NCBI GenBank assembly: GCA_026399515.1
Contig: JAPLQT010000066.1
Span: forward strand, 54,808-92,395
From: Pseudomonadota bacterium
GTDB taxonomy: Bacteria; Pseudomonadota; Gammaproteobacteria; Burkholderiales; Rhodocyclaceae
Direction: 5' to 3'
Length of the DNA stretch: 37,588 bases
Shown here: positions 16,356 to 24,016 of the stretch, piece by piece
Layout of the letters: each line of letters begins with the position of its first letter
Position numbering within the stretch: position 1 is the stretch's first letter
Notes under the pieces: generated by a model
The model's database searches: none
What the model saw: only the letters and a program-made list of their open reading frames with translations
What the model was told of the DNA's origin: nothing
Position numbers and translations under genes: made by a program

Positions 16356-16970
16356 ATGGCGATTGGAAATCAAAGAGGACACCAACTCCGGCGCATCGTT
16401 CGCGTCAATGAAGAGATCAAGACCGTGATTGCGACGGCCTTCACCATCAACTTGATGGCCATGAACGCGATATTTCTGGCCAAACGCGCGGGCACTGCGG
16501 CGCTGGGTTTCGGTGTTCTGTCCAACGAACTTCGCCGGTTTGCCATTGACCTGCAAAAGCAGATGGCGTTGTTGAGCGAGATGACCTACGACAGCGTCAG
16601 CACGGTCACCGCGCTGCTCAAGCAGGCACGGCTGAACCAAATGTTGAAAGGCACCCTGAGTGTCTGTACTGGAGTCGGCAAACGACTGGTCGAGGATGCC
16701 CTGCGTACACGGCTTGAAGGGGCTCTATCCGACAGGCAGGAGCAAAGCGACGCGATCAATCGCCGGCTTTCCCAGATGATTACCGATACCTGCCAACTGG
16801 TCGAACTTGGCAGTGTCCTGGCGCGTTCTGCAAAGATCGAGGCGGCTTATGGCGGCAAGCTGTCGGTCCCGTTGACGCAAGTTTCCAGCGACTTTGAGCA
16901 AAGCATCGGCGAAATTCAACGGTCCCTGGAAAAGCTGACCAAACATCATCTTGAGGAGTCGGACGCATGA
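16356..16970 (+). CDS. short soluble chemoreceptor-like (MCP tip-like) protein
   Basis: This 204-residue, largely helical protein has no membrane segment. Residues 29-63 (from FTINLMAMNAIF to LRRFA) align without gaps to the signalling tip of chemoreceptors (Tsr [20 protein letters not shown] and onward). It keeps the equivalents of Tsr F373 (F29), N381 (N37), R388 (R44) and the GF after the glycine hinge. However, E385 is Leu41 and E391 is Thr47, both normally almost invariant. Residues 154-187, including LARSAKIEAAYGG, look like a second, more degenerate copy. AGGAGG (16342-16347) fixes the start. The stop overlaps the ODP gene start (ATGA), so the products probably work together. The family is my inference from motif alignment; no CheA or CheW gene is in the window. 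Confidence 0.65.
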   Translation: MAIGNQRGHQLRRIVRVNEEIKTVIATAFTINLMAMNAIFLAKRAGTAALGFGVLSNELRRFAIDLQKQMALLSEMTYDSVSTVTALLKQARLNQMLKGTLSVCTGVGKRLVEDALRTRLEGALSDRQEQSDAINRRLSQMITDTCQLVELGSVLARSAKIEAAYGGKLSVPLTQVSSDFEQSIGEIQRSLEKLTKHHLEESDA

Positions 16971-17707
16971 AAACCACTCAAACCATCTTCGAGGATGGCG
17001 GACACAAGTGGATCGCCGTGGTGCGCGATCCGAAACGCCCGGCTCACGTCATCGACACCAACGAGTACCTGATCGCTCACGACGACGAAGCCATATTGTG
17101 CGACCCCGGCGGTAGCGAAATTTTCCCCGCGGTCTTTTCCGCGCTCAGCGTCGAATTCGATCCGAGTCGTATCCGGGCACTGTTTTCCTCGCACCAGGAT
17201 CCGGATATCATTTCGTCGCTGTCGATGTGGCTGGAGTTCAATCCGGAGATCAAATGTTATTTGAGTTGGCTATGGGCGAGCTTCGTGTCCCATTTCGGCG
17301 GCACCGAGAAGACTTTCGTGGTTATCCCGGATGCGGGCATGGAAATCTTTGTCGGCGGTTTGCGATTGCAGGCGATTCCGGCCCACTATCTTCACTCTTC
17401 AGGCAATCTGCATCTCTATGACCCCAAGGCCAAGATCCTGTTTAGCGGGGATGTCGGCGCGGCCTTGTTGCCGGCCGGGGAAGACAGCTTGTTCGTCGAA
17501 AACTTCGACCACCACATTCATCATGCCGAAGGATTTCATCGTCGCTGGATGGGCTCGAACAAGGCCAAGCGCGAATGGTGCGAGCGGGTATCCCGACTCG
17601 ACATCGACATGCTTTGCCCGCAGCACGGCGCGATATACCGGGGCGAGGACGTGAAACGTTTCATCGACTGGTTCGCCAATCTTGAGGTCGGCATCCTCAA
17701 GACCTGA
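16967..17707 (+). CDS. ODP-type diiron MBL-fold protein (oxygen/NO sensor candidate)
   Basis: This 246-residue protein has the metallo-beta-lactamase fold of flavodiiron proteins but no flavodoxin domain. The metal ligands are in place: H76-Q-D78-P-D80, H143 (AHYLHSSGN), D162 (FSGDVG) and H220 (CPQHG). HQDPD replaces the HxExDH of flavodiiron NO/O2 reductases. This matches the ODP family, known in Treponema denticola as a diiron oxygen/iron sensor for chemotaxis. GAGGAG stands 8 bases before the ATG, inside the upstream receptor-like gene, and the two genes overlap by four bases. An enzymatic O2- or NO-reducing role is possible but would need an external electron donor. Sensing is more likely given the neighbour. 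Confidence 0.85.
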   Translation: MKTTQTIFEDGGHKWIAVVRDPKRPAHVIDTNEYLIAHDDEAILCDPGGSEIFPAVFSALSVEFDPSRIRALFSSHQDPDIISSLSMWLEFNPEIKCYLSWLWASFVSHFGGTEKTFVVIPDAGMEIFVGGLRLQAIPAHYLHSSGNLHLYDPKAKILFSGDVGAALLPAGEDSLFVENFDHHIHHAEGFHRRWMGSNKAKREWCERVSRLDIDMLCPQHGAIYRGEDVKRFIDWFANLEVGILKT

Positions 17708-17718
17708 TCCTTGGAATC

Positions 17719-17760
17719 TTGATGGACGTCAAGGTTGCAGCCTCGGCGTATGGTGACAAT
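17719..17760 (+). promoter_or_regulatory. FNR/DNR-dependent promoter of the hemerythrin operon
   Basis: TTGATGGACGTCAA (17719-17732) is a near-consensus FNR/DNR site centred at 17725.5. GACAAT (17755-17760) lies in the -10 position if the site is at -41.5, giving a start near 17767 and a leader of about 14 bases before the ATG at 17781. Confidence 0.75.
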
Positions 17761-17780
17761 AGTGACGTCCTCATATTCCG

Positions 17781-18242
17781 ATGGTCCAAGACTTCATGAG
17801 CCACATCAGCGAAATTCTGCCAGCCCACCACAAACATTGCGACGAACTGTTTGCCGCAGCCGAGGAAGCTGCCCAATCCGGCGATTGGGTCGCCTGCGGT
17901 GAACAATCCGGCCGTTTCGTCCATGATATGTTGGCGCACTTCGACGCCGAAGAAAGCCTGCTTTTCCCAGCATTCGAATCCGCCACCGGGATGAGCGGGG
18001 GGCCAACCCAAATCATGCGCATGGAGCATGGCCAGATGCGCGAACTTCTAGTGCAGCTTGAGTCGGCTCTGCGTGCCAAGGATGAGGAGACATTCGCGGG
18101 AGTCGCCGAAACGCTTCTGATCATGATGCAGCAGCACAACATGAAGGAAGAGAACATTCTTTACCCGATGTGCGACCAGGCGCTCGGGGCGCAGGTGGAA
18201 CGGCTGGCCGGCGAGTTGAACACACGCCTGGAGCAAGCCTGA
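17781..18242 (+). CDS. hemerythrin-domain protein
   Basis: This 153-residue four-helix hemerythrin (HHE) protein binds a diiron centre. Likely ligands are His among PAHHKH (16-19), H48 and H53 in FVHDMLAHFDAEE followed by a Glu (57/58), H83 in MRMEHGQM, and H119 with E123/E124 in MQQHNMKEENILYP. Such proteins bind O2, NO or iron, or protect and repair Fe-S clusters under nitrosative stress. The FNR/DNR-type promoter upstream fits that use. An in-frame ATG at 17796 is an alternative start. The stop overlaps the DUF2249 gene start by one base (TGATG). Confidence 0.92.
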   Translation: MVQDFMSHISEILPAHHKHCDELFAAAEEAAQSGDWVACGEQSGRFVHDMLAHFDAEESLLFPAFESATGMSGGPTQIMRMEHGQMRELLVQLESALRAKDEETFAGVAETLLIMMQQHNMKEENILYPMCDQALGAQVERLAGELNTRLEQA

Positions 18243-18463
18243 TGGCGGGTCAGCGGGTGATCGATGGCCGCGACTTGCTGCCGCCGGAGCCGCTCGAACT
18301 GACTTTGGCGGCACTGGATACGCTGGAGTCCGGAGAGGAGTTGCTGCTGCTGCTCCACTGCGAACCGCACCCGCTGTACGCCATACTCAAAAACAACGGC
18401 TACAGGTACACCAGCGAACAACGCGAGGATGGCACCAACGCAATTCGCATCAGCAAGGCCTGA
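18242..18463 (+). CDS. DUF2249 domain protein
   Basis: This 73-residue protein fits the DUF2249 pattern: a start of the type IDGRDLLPPEPLELTLAALD, then LESGEELLLLLHCEPHPLYAIL and a closing beta-strand (AIRIS). The fold resembles small TusA-like proteins. DUF2249 genes are frequent neighbours of denitrification and NO-response genes, but no biochemical role is established to my knowledge. Start and upstream stop overlap (TGATG), so it is translationally coupled to the hemerythrin. No Cys sits in the TusA catalytic position; the single Cys is in LLHCEPHP. Confidence 0.85.
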   Translation: MAGQRVIDGRDLLPPEPLELTLAALDTLESGEELLLLLHCEPHPLYAILKNNGYRYTSEQREDGTNAIRISKA

Positions 18464-18493
18464 AGCCTCGGCGACCACCCACGGCTTTCACAG

Positions 18494-19843
18494 ATGCACC
18501 CCAACTTATCATTCGAGCAGGCTCCGCCGATTTCGGTGCCTTACCGGTTCTTCCTGACGGCACCCTGGTTCGGCGTCACCGCCGGGCTGTTGCTGGCCTG
18601 GCTGGGGCCAGACGCGCTTGAGTCGCGCTGGTCACCCGGAGCGCTGGCACTGAGCCACCTGCTCACGGTGGGTTTCATGCTCCAGGTGATGTGCGGCGCA
18701 TTACTGCAATTCATTCCGGTCGCAACCGGTGGCAATGTCTGGCGACCGCGGTGGGTCGCAAGCCTGGTGCATCCAATAGTCGCAATCGCGGCTTTATGCC
18801 TGGCATTTGGGTTCGCCTTGAGCCAACCGCTGCTGATTCAAATAGCGGTGCCCTTGTTCGCCGCCGGCTTGGGTGGATTTATTGCCGTGGTGAGTTTCTC
18901 ATTGCTGCGCACACCCGCACATGGCATGACTATCCATGTATTGCGACTGGCATTGTTCGGGCTGGCGGTGACCTTGATCCTCGGTATCGCTCTGGCTTCA
19001 GCGCTGGGCTGGCAGGCGGACGGTCAAGCAAGCTGGTCGCTGGTGCTGATCAGCAATGTCCATGCCGCATGGGGACTGGGCGCCTGGGCTTTGATGCTGG
19101 TGATCGGGGTGTCGTACCTGGTGGTGCCGATGTTCCAGTTAACCCCGTCTTATCCGGCTTGGCTGACACGAACGGTGCCCTTCGGAATTCTTGTTGCGAT
19201 CGGTTTGTGGTCATTGCAACTCGGTGTGGACGGCGAACTCGTTCAATCATGGCTGTCGGTCGTTGCGCTGGGCGGGATGTTGCTGGCGGGCCTTTACGCA
19301 GGCACCACGCTTTGGTTGCAAGCCCTGCGACGTAGGCGTTTAACCGACATAACATTTGTATTTTGGCGCGGCGCCATGTTGGCGTTGCTGGGATTCGTCG
19401 CATCCTGGATCGCCTTGGAGGTATTCCCGGTGCTCGGGGAACATCCGCGCGCGGCGATTTGGCTGGGGATGCTGGCCCTGCCGGGAGTATTCGTTTCCGT
19501 CATCAGCGGGATGCTCTACAAGATCGTGCCATTTCTAAATTGGCTGCATCTGCAAAGGCTGGGGGGACTCAAGGTCTTGCCGCCGAATATCAAACAAATG
19601 CTAGCGGAAAAACCAATGCGGCGACAAATGAGGCTGCATTTCGCGTCACTAGTCCTGTTGCTCGGAGCCGTGTTGTGGCCGCCATTGACCAGTCTGGCGG
19701 GGCTGAGCTTCGCCGTTTCCTTCCTCTGGCTGGAGTGGAACCTGGTTGGAGCGGTTCGGCGCTATATTGACTTCAGGAGTCGTGCATTATCCGACCAAGT
19801 TATAGATCAAACTCACGCAGATGCTTCAAGTCGTGTATCGTGA
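18494..19843 (+). CDS. polytopic membrane protein, NnrS/heme-copper-oxidase-like
   Basis: This 449-residue protein has about twelve predicted membrane helices. Conserved-looking His residues occur in LSHLLTVGFM, SLVHPIVA, MTIHVLRLAL, NVHAAWGLGA and LNWLHLQRLG. This is reminiscent of NnrS and of CcoN/NorB-like subunits, but I cannot assign a family firmly. Genes of this kind commonly sit beside dnr, DUF2249 and hemerythrin genes in denitrifiers, where NnrS relieves NO stress. It lies 30 bases after the DUF2249 gene and has no clear Shine-Dalgarno. Its 3' end overlaps the convergent Dnr-like gene by 44 bases. Confidence 0.7.
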   Translation: MHPNLSFEQAPPISVPYRFFLTAPWFGVTAGLLLAWLGPDALESRWSPGALALSHLLTVGFMLQVMCGALLQFIPVATGGNVWRPRWVASLVHPIVAIAALCLAFGFALSQPLLIQIAVPLFAAGLGGFIAVVSFSLLRTPAHGMTIHVLRLALFGLAVTLILGIALASALGWQADGQASWSLVLISNVHAAWGLGAWALMLVIGVSYLVVPMFQLTPSYPAWLTRTVPFGILVAIGLWSLQLGVDGELVQSWLSVVALGGMLLAGLYAGTTLWLQALRRRRLTDITFVFWRGAMLALLGFVASWIALEVFPVLGEHPRAAIWLGMLALPGVFVSVISGMLYKIVPFLNWLHLQRLGGLKVLPPNIKQMLAEKPMRRQMRLHFASLVLLLGAVLWPPLTSLAGLSFAVSFLWLEWNLVGAVRRYIDFRSRALSDQVIDQTHADASSRVS

Positions 19844-20528
19844 TTTCCTTGCCATGCACCGAAATAAGCTTGGCCTCGGCGAGGTCATGGAAAATGCGCG
19901 AGAGTGTTTCGGGCGTCAGATTCAGGCGCGAGGCGATGACCTGTTTTGACGTCGGCAGGGCGATGGTCTTTTCACCTTCGCAATCCGCCTCCGCCTCGCA
20001 ATGCTGCAACAGAAAACCGATCACCCGTTGGGTGCTGGATCGCGACGAGTAGGACTCGACATCCTGCACCAGCGCATGCAGGCGCAGCGAAAGGCCCGCA
20101 AGCATGCGCCGTGCGAATGAGGGATCGTGTTCCAGCAAATCGAATACGGCATTTTTGGAGATATGCAGGAGCAAGGTATCGGACAGCGATTCGGCAAAAA
20201 CCGGGTAAGGACGATCCATGAACATCACCGCTTCGCCGAAACATTGCCGGGGACCGAGAATGTCGACTACCTTCTCGTTGCCCTGGCTGGAAGGGAAGGC
20301 AAGCTTGACCTGGCCGAATACAATGACAAAAAATCCCCGGGGGGGATCGCCCTTCTGGAACAGCATTTCGCCCTTGGCAAGCCGTTTCTCGCGTGTGCCC
20401 GAGGCGATATGAGCAAGCTGCTCGGCCGAGAGTTCCAGGAACAGGGGCAGATGCGACAGCATTTGGGGGATATCGATTGCTCGCGGCTGGGTTTGGTGCG
20501 ACAGACGTTCGTCCTTATCGATTTGCAT
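19800..20528 (-). CDS. Dnr-like Crp/Fnr regulator without Fe-S cysteines
   Basis: This 242-residue Crp/Fnr regulator lacks the N-terminal cysteine cluster of FNR. Its effector domain has GEAVMFMDRPYPVFAE, very like Dnr of Pseudomonas (EAMMFMD), a heme-based NO sensor that switches on denitrification genes. The helix-turn-helix KQVIASRLNLTPETLSRIFHD keeps the E-T-L-S-R contacts, so it should read TTGAT-N4-ATCAA-type sites. It is divergent from the SirB2 gene by only 26 bases. An in-frame ATG (MLSHLPLF, near 20462) would leave a larger promoter region and cannot be excluded as the true start. NO sensing is inferred from similarity. Confidence 0.85.
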   Translation of the reverse strand: MQIDKDERLSHQTQPRAIDIPQMLSHLPLFLELSAEQLAHIASGTREKRLAKGEMLFQKGDPPRGFFVIVFGQVKLAFPSSQGNEKVVDILGPRQCFGEAVMFMDRPYPVFAESLSDTLLLHISKNAVFDLLEHDPSFARRMLAGLSLRLHALVQDVESYSSRSSTQRVIGFLLQHCEAEADCEGEKTIALPTSKQVIASRLNLTPETLSRIFHDLAEAKLISVHGKEITIHDLKHLREFDL

Positions 20529-20554
20529 CCGACATTTCCTTTGGAGGTGAACCC

Positions 20555-20947
20555 ATGACCTATTATCTCGCGATTAAGAGCTTGCACGTTGCCTGCGTGG
20601 TGTTGAGCGGCGGCGGTTTCTTCCTGCGCGGGATCCTGATGCTGAACGACTCGCCTATCCTGGAGCAACGGTGGCTGAAGATCTTTCCCCATGTCAATGA
20701 CACCGTCCTATTGGTGGCGGCGCTGACGCTGGCGGTGATGGCCGGGTGGTATCCCTTTGTGGATGCCTGGATTACGGCAAAAGTGTTCGGGCTGATCGCT
20801 TATATCATTCTCGGTTCGCTGGCGCTCAAGGCGGGTCGCTCCAAGAGCGTGCGCCTGGCCAGTTGGCTGGCGGCTCTGGCAATATTTGGCTACATCGTTT
20901 CCGTCGCGCTCCTGCATGATCCGCGCGGGGTGTTCGTCTGGTTCTGA
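20555..20947 (+). CDS. SirB2-family membrane protein
   Basis: This 130-residue protein with four predicted helices fits the SirB family: YYLAIKSLHVACVVLSGG, FFLRGILMLNDSP, WLKIFPHVNDTVLLVAALTL and a C-terminal pair. The conserved H in KSLHV and PHVNDT are family features. The molecular function is unknown. GGAGGTG (20543-20549) fixes the ATG; an open frame continues upstream over the Dnr-like gene but is an antisense shadow. It lies between the Dnr-like gene and fnr. Confidence 0.88.
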   Translation: MTYYLAIKSLHVACVVLSGGGFFLRGILMLNDSPILEQRWLKIFPHVNDTVLLVAALTLAVMAGWYPFVDAWITAKVFGLIAYIILGSLALKAGRSKSVRLASWLAALAIFGYIVSVALLHDPRGVFVWF

Positions 20948-20969
20948 TGGTTCCGACCGTACGAGTCGA

Positions 20970-21716
20970 TCAGCCCAACTGGTGGTTGAGCAGATCCTTA
21001 AGGCCAGCGTGATCGAGAATCACGATGTGCTTTTGCTGGACACTGATCAGGCCGTCTTCCTGGAAGTGAGAGAAGGCGCGGCTGACGGTTTCGAGTTTCA
21101 GGCCGAGGTAGGAGCCGATCTCGTCGCGCGTCATGCGCAGGTGGAACTCGGCCGGCGAATAGCCGCGCGCGGTGAAGCGCTGCGACAGATTGAGCAGGAA
21201 TGCAGCCAACCGCTCTTCGGCGCGCATGGTACCCAGCAGCATCATGACGCCATGGTCGCGGACGATTTCGCGGCTCATGACCTTGTGGAAGTGGTGCTGC
21301 AGCGTCTTGATTTCGCGCGAAAGAGTTTCCAACTGGCTGAAAGGGATGATGCAGACTTCGCTGTCTTCCAGCGCGACCGCATTGCAGGTGTGGGCTTCGC
21401 CGCTGATCCCGTCCATCCCGAGGATTTCTCCCGCCATCTGGAAGCCGGTGACCTGGTTGCGGCCGTCCTCAAGCAGCACGTCGGTCTTGAAAAATCCGCT
21501 CCGGATGGCGTAAATGGACTCGAAGTTCTCGCCGGCGCGGTAAAGATGCTGCTGGCGCTTGATGCGGCGCTGCGCGCCGACTGCGTTGTCGAGCAGATCG
21601 ACTTCGTGTTCGGATAAGCCAAACGGCAAGCACAGTTCGCGAAGGTTACACAGAGAGCACGCTGCCTTGAGCGAAGTCAATGTCAGTGGAATAATGTGCT
21701 TTTCAGGCTTATGCAT
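20970..21716 (-). CDS. fnr: Fnr oxygen-responsive regulator (canonical)
   Basis: This 248-residue FNR has the [4Fe-4S] ligands C20, C23, C29 and C122, exactly at the E. coli positions. The recognition helix E210-T-V-S213-R214 is canonical. It should activate or repress genes at TTGAT-N4-ATCAA sites when oxygen is absent, and is the best candidate for reading the boxes in this window. It is divergent from hemN with a strong FNR box at 21744-21757. That site is centred only about 34 bases upstream of the fnr ATG, more compatible with autorepression than with activation. Confidence 0.96.
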   Translation of the reverse strand: MHKPEKHIIPLTLTSLKAACSLCNLRELCLPFGLSEHEVDLLDNAVGAQRRIKRQQHLYRAGENFESIYAIRSGFFKTDVLLEDGRNQVTGFQMAGEILGMDGISGEAHTCNAVALEDSEVCIIPFSQLETLSREIKTLQHHFHKVMSREIVRDHGVMMLLGTMRAEERLAAFLLNLSQRFTARGYSPAEFHLRMTRDEIGSYLGLKLETVSRAFSHFQEDGLISVQQKHIVILDHAGLKDLLNHQLG

Positions 21717-21743
21717 ATTTCTTCGATCAACTTGGACCGCTGT

Positions 21744-21757
21744 TTGATCTGTGTCAA
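21744..21757. promoter_or_regulatory. FNR box between fnr and hemN
   Basis: TTGATCTGTGTCAA matches TTGAT-N4-ATCAA with one mismatch. At -41.5 for hemN it would give a start near 21792 with a weak -10 (CATCTT). For fnr it lies too close to the start codon for class II activation. Confidence 0.8.
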
Positions 21758-21831
21758 TGCGTCAGATACACTGTTGCGGCATCTTGTATCATCGTGCGTT
21801 GACACCTGTCTTTTCTTCACTACCACTGCTG

Positions 21832-23226
21832 ATGGCCACTTCTTTTCAAGAGCTGATCTTTGATCCTCAAGTCATCCGTCGCTTCGACGTGAATGGACCG
21901 CGCTACACGTCCTATCCGACCGCAGATCGTTTCGTCGAAGCCTTCGATGCCGAAGCTTATCGCATGTGGCTGGGTCGGCGCACCATCGGAGGGATCAGCC
22001 GACCGCTGTCATTATACGTCCACATTCCCTTCTGCAACACCATCTGCTACTACTGCGCCTGCAACAAGATCATCACCAAGGATCATGGGCGCTCTGCCAA
22101 GTATCTGAAATATCTGGGTAAAGAACTGGCGATGCAGGCTGCGGCGCTCGACGGGACGCGCGACGTGGTGCAGTTGCACTGGGGCGGCGGCACCCCGACC
22201 TTCCTCTCCAGGGACGAGATGCGCCGGTTGATGGACATGATCCGCGCCCATTTCCGGCTGCTACCCAATGGCGAATACTCGATAGAAGTCGATCCGCGCA
22301 AGGTCGATGTCGAAACGGTGGCGCTGCTCGGCGAACTCGGCTTCAATCGCATGAGTGTCGGCGTGCAGGATTTTGACCCGGCCGTGCAGCAGGCCGTCAA
22401 TCGGATCCAGAGCCTGGAAGAAACCCAGCAGGTGATCGAGGCGGCGCGCGCCAATGGCTTCAAATCGGTTAGCGTTGACCTGATCTATGGCCTGCCCAAA
22501 CAAAACGTCATCAGCTTCAACCATACTCTTGAAGAGGTCATACGGCTATCGCCGGACCGCTTGTCGATCTACAACTATGCGCATTTGCCCGCGATGGCCA
22601 AGCCGCAGCGGCGTATCAGCGAAGCCGAGCTGCCGTCGCCGGACGCCAAGCTGCAAATCCTGCAACTGGCGATCCGCCGCCTGACCGATGCCGGTTATGT
22701 CTTCATCGGCATGGATCATTTCGCCAAGCCCGACGACGAACTTGCCGTGGCGCAGCGGCAGGGCAGGCTGCACCGCAACTTCCAGGGCTACTCGACCCAT
22801 GCCGAGGCCGACCTGATGGCTTTCGGCGTCTCATCCATCAGCAAGGTCGGACCGTCCTACTGCCAGAACGTCAAGACCCTCGACGAGTACTACGATTCCC
22901 TGGATCGGGGCGTCCTGCCGGTGATGCGCGGCATCGAGCTGACCGCCGATGACTTGTTGCGCCGGTCGATTATCCAGGCCTTGATGTGTCATTTTGTACT
23001 CTCGATCGAGTCCATCGAAATCGCTCATCTGATCGATTTCAAGAGCTACTTCGCCGCCGAGCTCGAAGGCCTGCGCGAGATGGAACAAGCCGGCCTGCTC
23101 AAGATCGACAGCCAATGGATTACCGTGGAGCCGCGTGGCCGCATGCTGGTCAGGGTGATCGCCATGGTATTCGACCGCTACCTGCGCAGCAGCCGCGAGC
23201 AAGTGCGCTACTCCAAAGTGATTTGA
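21832..23226 (+). CDS. hemN: oxygen-independent coproporphyrinogen III oxidase (radical SAM)
   Basis: HemN converts coproporphyrinogen III to protoporphyrinogen IX without oxygen. The 464-residue protein has the radical-SAM motif C68-N-T-I-C72-Y-Y-C75-A-C77, in which the fourth Cys is the HemN hallmark, followed by GGGTPTFLS and EVDPRKV. YTSYPTADRF near the N-terminus is also typical. The start at 21832 gives the usual N-terminus MATSFQELIFDP. An in-frame GTG at 21751 overlaps the FNR box and was rejected. Expression at low oxygen under FNR fits the heme demand of cbb3 oxidase. Confidence 0.97.
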   Translation: MATSFQELIFDPQVIRRFDVNGPRYTSYPTADRFVEAFDAEAYRMWLGRRTIGGISRPLSLYVHIPFCNTICYYCACNKIITKDHGRSAKYLKYLGKELAMQAAALDGTRDVVQLHWGGGTPTFLSRDEMRRLMDMIRAHFRLLPNGEYSIEVDPRKVDVETVALLGELGFNRMSVGVQDFDPAVQQAVNRIQSLEETQQVIEAARANGFKSVSVDLIYGLPKQNVISFNHTLEEVIRLSPDRLSIYNYAHLPAMAKPQRRISEAELPSPDAKLQILQLAIRRLTDAGYVFIGMDHFAKPDDELAVAQRQGRLHRNFQGYSTHAEADLMAFGVSSISKVGPSYCQNVKTLDEYYDSLDRGVLPVMRGIELTADDLLRRSIIQALMCHFVLSIESIEIAHLIDFKSYFAAELEGLREMEQAGLLKIDSQWITVEPRGRMLVRVIAMVFDRYLRSSREQVRYSKVI

Positions 23227-23281
23227 ATCCCTGGGGCGCGAAGCGCCTCGGCCTGATACCTCCCGCTCTCCGCCTCACGCC

Positions 23282-24007
23282 ATGCCAGAAACCGGCTACA
23301 TCGCCGTATTCCTCGTCGGACTGCTGGGTGGCGTTCACTGTGCCGCCATGTGCGGCGGCATCGTCAGTGCCCTGACTGCCCAGATGCCCGTCCGACCAAC
23401 CAGCCAGACCCGGCAGACAGCCGCCTGGCACCTGCATCTCGCCTACAACATCGGCCGCATCTTCAGCTACACCCTGGCCGGCGCGGTCATGGGTACCATC
23501 GGCAGCCTCGGACTGCTGTTCGACGGGATATTGCCGGTGCAGATGGCGCTCTATGTCGTCGCCAACCTGATGCTGGTGGCGCTCGGCCTTTATCTCACCG
23601 GCCTCACGCAGGCCCTGGCTTTTACCGAACGGCTCGGTCAGAAGCTGTGGGCGAAGATCCAGCCGTTGACCGGGCGTTTCCTACCGGCGCAAAGTGTCTC
23701 CCAGGCGTTGCCGCTGGGCATGCTATGGGGCTGGCTGCCCTGCGGCATGGTGTATAGCGTGTTGACGACGGCGCTGGTGTCGGGCAGCGCCGGTAGGGGC
23801 GCCGGGCTGATGCTGGCCTTCGGTCTGGGAACCCTGCCCAACCTCTTGCTGGCGGGCATGCTCCTGAAGCGTCTGCGGGATGTAACGCGGGCCAGGACGG
23901 TGCGCCTGGTTTCCGGACTGCTGGTGCTGGGTTTCGGGGTGTTTGGACTGGCCAACGCGACGACATTGGGTGGCCGGTTGTGGCAGGGGATCGTGTGTCA
24001 TGTGTAG
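23282..24007 (+). CDS. DsbD/SafE-like membrane protein of the cbb3-copper cluster
   Basis: This 241-residue protein has about six membrane helices and belongs to the group often labelled 'sulfite exporter TauE/SafE', related to the DsbD transmembrane domain. The N-terminal GGVHC20AAMC24GGI is the signature (H19, C20, C24), and WGWLPCGMVYS carries a second cysteine. Members beside ccoI, copA and hemN are thought to help copper or thiol handling during oxidase maturation; that role is inferred from context. It starts 56 bases after hemN and ends 10 bases before copA. Confidence 0.85.
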   Translation: MPETGYIAVFLVGLLGGVHCAAMCGGIVSALTAQMPVRPTSQTRQTAAWHLHLAYNIGRIFSYTLAGAVMGTIGSLGLLFDGILPVQMALYVVANLMLVALGLYLTGLTQALAFTERLGQKLWAKIQPLTGRFLPAQSVSQALPLGMLWGWLPCGMVYSVLTTALVSGSAGRGAGLMLAFGLGTLPNLLLAGMLLKRLRDVTRARTVRLVSGLLVLGFGVFGLANATTLGGRLWQGIVCHV

Positions 24008-24016
24008 AATCAATCC

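Noticed and set aside
16967..17707. Flavodiiron NO reductase (NorV/FprA)
   Set aside because: There is no flavodoxin domain, the length is only 246 residues, and the metal motif is HQDPD rather than HxExDH.
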